From Armatimonadota bacterium (GTDB lineage Bacteria > Armatimonadota > UBA10988 > DTZQ01): DNA of 10,442 bases. The position numbers and the translations under genes are program-made. Location: positions 1 to 10,442 of the forward strand of contig DTZQ01000573.1 of NCBI GenBank assembly GCA_012961305.1, given 5' to 3'. Of the stretch, positions 5,372-10,442 are shown piece by piece. Position 1 is the first letter of the stretch. Each line of letters opens with the position of its first letter. The notes beneath the pieces are model-generated. The model did not search any database. It saw nothing but the letters and a program-made list of their open reading frames with translations, and was not told the DNA's origin.

Positions 5372-6661
5372 TCATTCCTCCCCCTCCACAATGCGCGGCG
5401 TCACCAGGACAAACAGTTCCTCCTCCTGACCGGCCGCGGTTCGGCGGCGTTCGTTCTCTACCCCCTTACCGCTACTCAGGCGGAAACCGCCAAAGAGGAC
5501 CGAATGGCCCTTCGGCACCCGGACGGTGGTGGTGAAAGACCTCTGGTCTAACCTGGGCAGGGGCTTCCCTTCGGGGCCTTTCACCTCCCCTGCCAAACGG
5601 CGCAAAGTTACGGCTAACAGCAGGGTGACGCTTTCGCGAAGCGGAGCACCCGTAATGCGGGGCACCAAGTACAGGCTCTGCCCGACGAAGAGAGAGTGAG
5701 GTCGGTCAGACCCCTCCGAAGCAGCACCTTCCGCCTTCTTCCTCGTCAGTATTTCTTGCCCGATAGAGAGAGTGGTCGGCTGGCAATTCTGAGTCACTAT
5801 TACCGGGGCATCGAGGATGTTAACCTGCCCGCGCCGGCGGAGGATTTGCAGTTGCTCCCAAACATCTCCTCCCATAACGTAACGGAGGCCGGGAGGGGAG
5901 CCAGGGGAAGGACCCCGTGAGGAGGTCCAGGGCAACCTCGTTTGCCCTATGGCTTCTGGGTTTGCGGTCAAGAGGTGTACGGCTATCTCTATCTGGCGCG
6001 GCGGCTGGTCGAACAGGGCGATTAGTTCCCGCAGGTTAGCCAAGGCTTCCGGCGTACCGGTGGCGATTACGGCATTAAGCAAATCGCAGCCCAGTACGGG
6101 GGGAACGATGCCCTCCGGCAGCAGCAGGGCTGACACCGGCAGTGTCCCTTCTGCTGCGGAAGGAATAAGGGGACGGGCCGGTCGCTCGGAGGGGGTCGGG
6201 GCTTCCTCTGGCGCGGCAGGGAGCTCCGTTGGTTCCCAAGCCCGTCCACCCAACATGCGGGCCACTTCGCTGGCCCGAAGATAGTGCAGGAGTATGGCTG
6301 CCACTTTCAGGCCCGAAGGCCGCGTTTCCACAGGCGGCGGTTCCTCCTTCGGCCTGGGTCGGTCGAGCAGGGAAATTACCGTGCGGAAGGTCTCCAGGGC
6401 CTCTGGGGTGCCAGTCACGAGCAATTCATTGCGCTCTCGATGGGCCAGAATAGGGCGTTGCAGGCCCTCCGGAATCAGGCGGGTGAACACCCCGGTGGCT
6501 GGCATTAACTTGGCCTCTTCTCCCACTACCGCCCCTCCGAACAGCCGCACCAGTTCTTCGGCTTTGGCGTGCTGGAGGGGAATGGTTTCCGGGCGGAGGG
6601 TTTCTTTTTCGGTCCCTGCTTCGGAAGAAAGCAGTAAAATCAGAATCAAAACGAGCCGCAT
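5372..6661 (-). CDS. Short secretin-family protein (type II/III secretion or type IV pilus GspD/PilQ-like)
   Basis: The protein has 429 residues. Residues 1-16 form a signal peptide (MRLVLILILLL). Two secretin_N-like repeats follow. The first (27-101) has IPLQHAKAEELVRLF and a NELLVTGTPEALE...LLDRP end. The second (119-219) has the parallel NAVIATGTPEALA...LFDQP end, with a Pro/Ala-rich insert at 142-170. The C-terminal part (about 262-425) resembles the secretin core: NILDAPVIVTQNCQPTTLSIGQE in outline (281-303), VLFGGFR (388-394) and ELFVLVTPRIV (415-425). The family forms outer-membrane channels. At 429 residues it is short, and no pilus or secretion partner lies in this window, so channel function is not shown. 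The ATG at 6661 is chosen for GGAGGAGG 8 nt upstream and the signal peptide; a longer frame to 6835 would overlap the previous gene. Confidence 0.8.
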   Translation of the reverse strand: MRLVLILILLLSSEAGTEKETLRPETIPLQHAKAEELVRLFGGAVVGEEAKLMPATGVFTRLIPEGLQRPILAHRERNELLVTGTPEALETFRTVISLLDRPRPKEEPPPVETRPSGLKVAAILLHYLRASEVARMLGGRAWEPTELPAAPEEAPTPSERPARPLIPSAAEGTLPVSALLLPEGIVPPVLGCDLLNAVIATGTPEALANLRELIALFDQPPRQIEIAVHLLTANPEAIGQTRLPWTSSRGPSPGSPPGLRYVMGGDVWEQLQILRRRGQVNILDAPVIVTQNCQPTTLSIGQEILTRKKAEGAASEGSDRPHSLFVGQSLYLVPRITGAPLRESVTLLLAVTLRRLAGEVKGPEGKPLPRLDQRSFTTTVRVPKGHSVLFGGFRLSSGKGVENERRRTAAGQEEELFVLVTPRIVEGEE

Positions 6662-6686
6662 CGTGCTCACCTCCTCCTCTGGCGGT

Positions 6687-6715
6687 AATATACCCACCAG
6701 TCGGAGGGGCGAAAC
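6687..6715 (-). promoter_or_regulatory. Possible weak promoter before the secretin gene
   Basis: On the minus strand, TATATT (6692-6687) makes a good -10, with a poor -35 (GTTTCG, 6715-6710) at 17 bp. Predicted transcription would start about 20 nt before the secretin ATG. Co-transcription from upstream is equally possible. Confidence 0.3.
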
Positions 6716-6764
6716 ACGATGCGACTGAGAGCACATGGGGAGCGTGCAGGTTTCCCTCCCGGCT

Positions 6765-7589
6765 TTACCGAGGACGAGGTGTTTCGCGCCCTTCTCGCTG
6801 GGGAAGCGGACGGGGCAGTTCGGGCAGCACGGCAATAGCCAGGGCTGTCACCGCTTCTCCCGGACTGGACGGGCGTTGGGCACTTACGGAAACGATGTCC
6901 CCGACTTTCAAATCCTCCAATTTAAGCAGTACGGTCTTGGCGACCTTGGTTTGCTCCGTAGTAACCACACTCACCACGCCTTGGCGGGTGCGAACTTGTA
7001 GCGGTTCCGTGCTGGTCACCAGGCCCATGACGGGCAGTCGGCCCATCATCCCCCCCGGACGTCGGCCTGGCCCTTGCCGACCTCTCCCTGGCTGTGCTCT
7101 CCGTTCGGCCCTCGGTCGGCCTTCGCGGCCCATGGCCGGCAGAGGCAGGCGGAGAACAAATCGCGCAACCCGACCAACAATCATCAGCGCCATAAGGTCC
7201 CGGCGCTGGGGAGTGCCTTCTAACTTCTTGTACACGGCAATGCCCTGAGCCGTGACTTTCCCCTCCTGTCGCTCTCCCAGGACAGCCACCAAGTAGTTGG
7301 GCTGCACATCTTTAAGGGTTCCCTTGACCAGTTTCAGAATGAGCGTCTGGTCGCCGACCTTCACGTTGACCGTAGGGGCTGCTCCCTCCACCCGGGGCCG
7401 GCGGAGAATTTGTATCTGTAAGCCCTCCTCGGTCTTGGCGGTGATTTTGCCGATGAGGGACGGGAAAGCCCTTCGCCGCATTCTCTCTGCCCCCGGACGA
7501 CGCGGCTGCGCCCATCCTACGGCCAGCCCAACGGCTCCGACCAACACCAGCACCGCCAGGCCCAACTTTACTCCCTTGCTTTTGCCCAT
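6765..7589 (-). CDS. Secreted or membrane-anchored protein with two DUF5666-like repeats
   Basis: The protein has 274 residues. Residues 1-28 are a basic start and hydrophobic segment ending GWAQP, a signal peptide or anchor. Two small beta-rich repeats follow. The first (about 45-122) reads GKITAKTEEGLQIQI, then VKVGDQTLILKLVKGTLKDV and GKVTAQGIAVYK. The second (about 186-256) reads MGLVTSTEPLQVRT, then TKVAKTVLLKLEDLKVGDIVSV and VTALAIAVLP. Both fit the DUF5666 pattern (OB-like, secreted proteins of unknown role). A Gly/Arg/Pro-rich linker (154-183) separates them, and the tail is Pro/Arg-rich. The start has AAGGAGGT 7 nt upstream. The secretin gene follows 103 bp later on the same strand, so the two may share an envelope role; this is inference. 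Confidence 0.72.
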   Translation of the reverse strand: MGKSKGVKLGLAVLVLVGAVGLAVGWAQPRRPGAERMRRRAFPSLIGKITAKTEEGLQIQILRRPRVEGAAPTVNVKVGDQTLILKLVKGTLKDVQPNYLVAVLGERQEGKVTAQGIAVYKKLEGTPQRRDLMALMIVGRVARFVLRLPLPAMGREGRPRAERRAQPGRGRQGPGRRPGGMMGRLPVMGLVTSTEPLQVRTRQGVVSVVTTEQTKVAKTVLLKLEDLKVGDIVSVSAQRPSSPGEAVTALAIAVLPELPRPLPQREGRETPRPR

Positions 7590-7639
7590 AGTTACTACCT
7601 CCTTTCGTCTTTACGGACGGAAATGACCACCCATCCCCG

Positions 7640-7663
7640 CATCCTGCACCCTGTATCCTGCAT
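7640..7663. repeat. Heptanucleotide microsatellite in the tgt-DUF5666 spacer
   Basis: Three 7-bp units, CATCCTG, CACCCTG and TATCCTG, run head to tail at 7640-7660 and are followed by CAT. The consensus is YAYCCTG. The repeat lies in the 130-bp spacer that follows tgt and forms the leader region of the DUF5666 gene. I see no strong promoter in this spacer. Confidence 0.6.
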
Positions 7664-7684
7664 CGCGGTGGCAGGGGAGGGGCA

Positions 7685-7714
7685 TCCCTTCCCATAGACG
7701 CTAAAAGGAAGGGA
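7685..7714 (-). terminator. Inverted repeat just after tgt
   Basis: TCCCTTCC (7685-7692) and GGAAGGGA (7707-7714) form a perfect 8-bp stem with a 14-nt loop, starting 5 nt beyond the tgt stop. On the tgt-coding strand no T-run follows, so it is either an imperfect terminator or an mRNA-stabilising hairpin. Confidence 0.3.
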
Positions 7715-7719
7715 AAAGT

Positions 7720-8823
7720 TCATTCAGGCACCGGAAATTGGGCAGCGAACTCAGCGAAGGTGCCAGCCTCTAAGTGCTGCTGGAGACGGTGCATAAGGCG
7801 TTGGTAGAAAGCCAAATTGTGGTAGGTCAGCAGCCTTACGCCCAGGATTTCGTTGGCCTTGACCAGATGGCGCACGTAGGCTCGGGTGTAGTAGCGGCAA
7901 GTGTAACAGTCGCAAGCGGGGTCCAGGGGGGTCAAATCCTCCGCATATTGGGCTTGGCGCAGGTTCAACCTGCCCTGCGAAGTAAGGGCCGTTCCCGTGC
8001 GACCCAGGCGGGTGGGCAGCACGCAGTCGAACAGGTCCACTCCCAGTCGGACGGCGTGTACGATGTCCTCCGGCCAGCCTACCCCCATGAGGTAGCGGGG
8101 TCTATCCGCCGGCAGAGCGGAAGCGGTGTAGGCGAGGACCTCCCAAGTTATCGCTTTGGGTTCCCCCACACTGAGGCCGCCAATGGCGTAGCCAGGGAAA
8201 TCAAGTTCCACCAACCGCGCTACACTGGTCAGGCGCAAATCGCGGTCAAAGGCCCCTTGCACAATGCCAAATAGGGCTTGGTCTTCCCGCCGGTGGGCGG
8301 CACGGCATCGTTCCGCCCAAGCCAAAGAGCGCCACATTGCCTCTTTCGCCCGCTTGGGAGAGCAGGGGTAACCGGGCACGTCATCCAAGCACATGATGAG
8401 GTCGGCCCCCAAAAGTTCCTGGGCCGCAATTACCGACTCCGGCGTGAACAGATGGGTAGACCCGTCCAAGTGCGATTGAAAGGTCACCCCTTCTTCCGTG
8501 ACCTGACGCAGGGCTTGCAAACTGTAAACCTGAAACCCTCCGCTGTCTGTAAGAATCGGCCCCTCCCAGTGCATAAACTGGTGCAGCCCGCCAGCGCGGT
8601 GGATGATTTCCACCCCCGGCCGCAGGTACAGGTGGTAGGTATTCCCCAGCAGGATTTGGGTTCCCAACTCCCGCAGTTCCTCCGGGGTCATGGCCTTCAC
8701 CGTACCCTGCGTCCCTACGGGCATGAAGGCCGGGGTGTCCACCTCGCCGTGGGGGGTACGCAACCGCCCCCGCCGCGCCCCGGTGAGGGGGTCCATCGCC
8801 AGCACTGCAAAAGTAGTGGACAT
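7720..8823 (-). CDS. tgt: tRNA-guanine transglycosylase (queuosine pathway)
   Basis: The 367-residue protein is a normal length for bacterial Tgt, which swaps guanine 34 of GUN-anticodon tRNAs for preQ1. By alignment with the known family, the substrate-site residues are present: Asp93 and Ser94 in DSGGFQ, Asp147 in LDDVPGYP, Gln189 in GIVQG and Gly215-Gly216. The nucleophile is Asp266 in LFDCVLPTR. The zinc site is Cys304, Cys306, Cys309 and His335. Two loops differ from the best-known enzymes: DDVPGYP where Zymomonas has DECTPYP, and PTRLGRTGTAL where PTRNARNG is usual. The ATG at 8823 has no good ribosome binding site, and the promoter places transcription start at or one base before it, suggesting a leaderless message. 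The usual yajC-secD neighbours are not next to it. Confidence 0.96.
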   Translation of the reverse strand: MSTTFAVLAMDPLTGARRGRLRTPHGEVDTPAFMPVGTQGTVKAMTPEELRELGTQILLGNTYHLYLRPGVEIIHRAGGLHQFMHWEGPILTDSGGFQVYSLQALRQVTEEGVTFQSHLDGSTHLFTPESVIAAQELLGADLIMCLDDVPGYPCSPKRAKEAMWRSLAWAERCRAAHRREDQALFGIVQGAFDRDLRLTSVARLVELDFPGYAIGGLSVGEPKAITWEVLAYTASALPADRPRYLMGVGWPEDIVHAVRLGVDLFDCVLPTRLGRTGTALTSQGRLNLRQAQYAEDLTPLDPACDCYTCRYYTRAYVRHLVKANEILGVRLLTYHNLAFYQRLMHRLQQHLEAGTFAEFAAQFPVPE

Positions 8824-8830
8824 AGTTTGG

Positions 8831-8859
8831 AAAATACCTCATGGGGCGTAAATTGTCAA
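8831..8859 (-). promoter_or_regulatory. Sigma70-type promoter for tgt
   Basis: On the minus strand, consensus TTGACA (8859-8854) and TATTTT (8836-8831) are separated by 17 bp. Transcription is predicted at 8824 or 8823, that is at the A of the tgt start codon. It is back to back with the promoter at 8877-8905. Confidence 0.72.
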
Positions 8860-8876
8860 GTTAACTGACGAAACTG

Positions 8877-8905
8877 TTGCCCTCCCGCCGATTTTGTGCT
8901 ACAAT
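8877..8905 (+). promoter_or_regulatory. Extended -10 promoter for the CBS-domain gene
   Basis: TTGCCC (8877-8882) and TACAAT (8900-8905) are separated by 17 bp, with TGC just before the -10. Predicted transcription starts near 8912, giving a leader of about 17 nt to the ATG at 8929. Confidence 0.7.
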
Positions 8906-8928
8906 TAAACTTGAAAGGAGCCATGAGT

Positions 8929-9402
8929 ATGCAGGTCAAAGACATCATGACCAAGGAAGTGTTGACCGTACATCCCAGGGATACCGTATGGAGAGCAGCA
9001 CAATTGATGGCCGAAAGCGACCACGGCGGGCTGCCAGTGGTGGACGAAGGAAACCGGGTGCTGGGCATCATCACCGAAACCGATTTGCTGCATTTTACCC
9101 TGCCCAAATACATCGAAGACTTGGGGGACGTCGGTTTTCTGCCGGAGGACTTTGAACCCTTTGAGCGGCGGATGGAATGGTCGGTGGAAGCGCGGGTTTC
9201 CGAAGTGATGACTAAAAACGTCATCACCGTAACGGAGGAAACCAGCGTCGTCCAGGTGGCTACCCTGATGTTGTCCCGGCGGGTCCATCGCTTCCCCGTG
9301 GTCCGCGAGGGCCGACTGGTGGGCATTGTCAGCCGGGGCGACATAGTGGACGAAATTGTCTACCAGGGCTTGGCCGAACTGCTGGGGCTGGAAGCAAGTT
9401 AA
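8929..9402 (+). CDS. Protein with a pair of CBS domains
   Basis: The 157-residue soluble protein consists almost entirely of two CBS domains. CBS1 (about 1-57) starts VKDIMTKEVLTV and ends VLGIITETDLL; CBS2 (about 88-145) starts VSEVMTKNVITV and ends LVGIVSRGDIVDEIV. The inter-domain loop (58-87) is acidic. CBS pairs usually bind adenosine nucleotides or S-adenosylmethionine and regulate a partner; no catalytic domain is attached and the partner is unknown. The ATG at 8929 is chosen because AAGGAG (8915-8920) is 8 nt upstream. The ATG at 8923 leaves only 2 nt, and an in-frame GTG at 8896 lies inside the promoter. The next gene begins 58 nt after the stop with no clear promoter between, so they are probably co-transcribed. 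Confidence 0.9.
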   Translation: MQVKDIMTKEVLTVHPRDTVWRAAQLMAESDHGGLPVVDEGNRVLGIITETDLLHFTLPKYIEDLGDVGFLPEDFEPFERRMEWSVEARVSEVMTKNVITVTEETSVVQVATLMLSRRVHRFPVVREGRLVGIVSRGDIVDEIVYQGLAELLGLEAS

Positions 9403-9460
9403 TTTCGCAGGGAACCGCCGCGGTGGGGAAACGGTCAATATAGCAGGAGGCAAATAAAAA

Positions 9461-10390
9461 ATGCAACTGTGGCTGATAGGATGGGCCCTATGCTGGGGAT
9501 TGAGACTGGGAGAGGGGCAGGAAGTTCTCACGGCAGCGCAGGAAGCCTACTTGGCCGGACAGGATGAACGAGTGATAAGGCTGTTGGAGGAGGCTCTGCC
9601 CACTTTACCCCGTCCCTCCCGGGCTGCTCTGTGGCTGTTCCTGGCCCGCTGTCGGTTGAACCAGCATGAGGAAGCCCTGCGCCAATTGACCAAGTGGAGT
9701 GCCAACTACCGAGGGGGAAATGTATGGGACTATTTGGTGGACTATTACTGCCATCGGCTAACTGCAGAGAGAGTGCAAGCCCTGTTAGTCGGCCCTCGCG
9801 AACGTTGCTTGGGCCTGTACTATTTGGGGGCCCACCGTCGCTATTACGAGGGCGACCCGGAAGGGGCAGCGAAGTTCTTCCGAGAGTGCCTGGAGACCTA
9901 CGACCTGGTTGTGCCGGAATACCGCTTGGCTCAGGCAGAATTAGAGGCCCCCTCTTCTCCCCCCCACACCGCCCTCTATGCCTGCCGCAAGTATCGGCTG
10001 TTTCGCCATCGAGACGGCCAATGGGCCCTCAAATATCCTCCCGACTGGCATTTGGATTGGCAGGGAGACATCGTGGTGTTTTTGGGCCCACGGGCAGAAG
10101 TGGCAGTAAGTTACCTGCCTCAGCCGGACGGACCGCTGCTGGCCCGGCTCAAACAGACCGCTCAGGCTAATGGCTTGACCGTTACCCGGGCTGAAAAGGC
10201 CGATTTGCGCTGGGCCGGGCTAAAGGGGGAAGCCTGGGAGGTGGAGGGGCGTAAGGGCAACCAACGCATGGACATTTTGGCGGTGGAGCACGGTGAGGGG
10301 TGGCTGCTGCTGCTGTTTTCCACCGCGGCGGAGGACTATCCGTGGCAACGGGCCTACTTCAATCTTATGCTCCAAAGTTTGGGCCCGTGA
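9461..10390 (+). CDS. Secreted protein with TPR-like N-terminus and PsbP/DUF1795-like C-terminus
   Basis: The protein has 309 residues. Residues 1-20 are a short signal-like sequence (MQLWLIGWALCWGLRLGEG). Residues about 22-160 are helical and TPR-like: AYLAGQDERVIRLLEEAL, a helix pair at 53-80, and a repeat around YYEGDPEGAAKFFRECLE at 128-145. Residues about 175-308 resemble PsbP/DUF1795-type folds. These begin with RHRDGQWALKYPPDWHLDW (182-200), continue with GDIVVFLGP (202-210) and end with the aromatic strand GWLLLLFSTAAEDY (280-293). Such domains occur in many secreted bacterial proteins of unknown role. AGGAGG (9445-9450) is 10 nt upstream of ATG 9461, slightly far but the only good site. 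It follows the CBS gene in the same direction. I assign no specific function. Confidence 0.78.
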   Translation: MQLWLIGWALCWGLRLGEGQEVLTAAQEAYLAGQDERVIRLLEEALPTLPRPSRAALWLFLARCRLNQHEEALRQLTKWSANYRGGNVWDYLVDYYCHRLTAERVQALLVGPRERCLGLYYLGAHRRYYEGDPEGAAKFFRECLETYDLVVPEYRLAQAELEAPSSPPHTALYACRKYRLFRHRDGQWALKYPPDWHLDWQGDIVVFLGPRAEVAVSYLPQPDGPLLARLKQTAQANGLTVTRAEKADLRWAGLKGEAWEVEGRKGNQRMDILAVEHGEGWLLLLFSTAAEDYPWQRAYFNLMLQSLGP

Positions 10391-10434
10391 AAAAAAGCAA
10401 AAAATTTGACAAATCGGGAAAAATGCGGTATAAT
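10390..10434 (+). promoter_or_regulatory. Full-consensus sigma70 promoter with an A-tract, firing out of the right end
   Basis: TTGACA (10406-10411) and TATAAT (10429-10434) match consensus at all 12 positions with a 17-bp spacer. A-rich DNA upstream (10390-10404, broken only by GC) resembles an UP element. Predicted transcription starts near 10441, so the gene it serves is outside the window. It begins directly at the stop codon of the preceding gene. Confidence 0.88.
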
Positions 10435-10442
10435 AAACTTAA

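Noticed and set aside
6662..6835. N-terminal extension of the secretin-like protein to 6835
   Set aside because: It would overlap the DUF5666 gene and place the signal peptide internally; the ATG at 6661 has a strong ribosome binding site.
8278..8868. 196-codon plus-strand frame opposite tgt
   Set aside because: It is antisense to a well-supported gene, has no ribosome binding site of note, and its translation has no family features.
8896..8928. GTG 8896 or ATG 8923 as the start of the CBS protein
   Set aside because: The GTG is within the promoter -10 region, and the ATG at 8923 is only 2 nt from the ribosome binding site; 8929 has the right spacing.
9403..9460. GC-rich near-palindrome after the CBS gene as a terminator
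   Set aside because: The CCGCCGCGG segment gives only a very short stem with no T-run, and the next gene is close and co-directional.
8905..9531. 208-codon minus-strand frame opposite the CBS gene
   Set aside because: It is the mirror of conserved CBS codons and crosses the spacer into the next gene; no domain is visible.
1..10442. Mobile element, prophage, defence or toxin-antitoxin content
   Set aside because: No transposase, integrase, terminal inverted repeats, attachment sites or toxin-like small genes were seen; most genes are housekeeping or envelope types.

Overview
The window is chromosomal DNA of a G+C-rich bacterium with a diderm-type envelope. This is suggested by a secretin-family protein, a lipoprotein signal with a clear lipobox, two twin-arginine (Tat) signals, strong AGGAGG-type ribosome binding sites and sigma70-like promoters with 17-bp spacers. 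The AMMECR1/Memo/radical-SAM set is common in archaea and in deep-branching or thermophilic bacteria, so a thermophile is plausible, but I cannot name the lineage from sequence alone. I see no mobile element, CRISPR array, tRNA or rRNA gene.

Layout. (1) 1-3074, plus strand: a 26-bp tandem repeat, then tsaB (t6A tRNA modification), then one uninterrupted 746-codon frame. That frame reads RimI acetyltransferase, a short linker, a lipoprotein signal peptide, a Memo-like domain and an AMMECR1 domain. A second, well-formed start (strong ribosome binding site, Met at 1413) lies inside it, so a lipoprotein Memo-AMMECR1 protein is probably made separately, alone or in addition to the fusion. (2) 3089-5355, minus strand and convergent: a promoter, a DUF362 protein with a Tat signal, and the radical SAM enzyme of the AmmeMemoRadiSam set, also with a Tat signal. 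The two coding regions are 11 nt apart. (3) 5372-8859, minus strand: a promoter, tgt (queuosine/preQ1 tRNA-guanine transglycosylase), a secreted protein with two DUF5666-like repeats, and a short secretin-like protein. (4) 8877-10390, plus strand, divergent from tgt: a promoter, a two-CBS-domain protein, and a secreted protein with a TPR-like N-terminus and a PsbP/DUF1795-like C-terminus. (5) 10391-10442: a full-consensus promoter firing out of the right end.

How it fits together. Region 1 begins with tRNA and ribosomal-protein modification. It joins directly to an AMMECR1/Memo/radical-SAM/DUF362 group in which every main component carries an export or membrane signal, which makes it look like an envelope-located system of unknown chemistry. 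This is the most interesting part of the window. Start codons were chosen from ribosome binding sites and predicted transcription starts, so several proteins here are shorter than the longest possible reading frame. There is no gene-free stretch over 300 bases.
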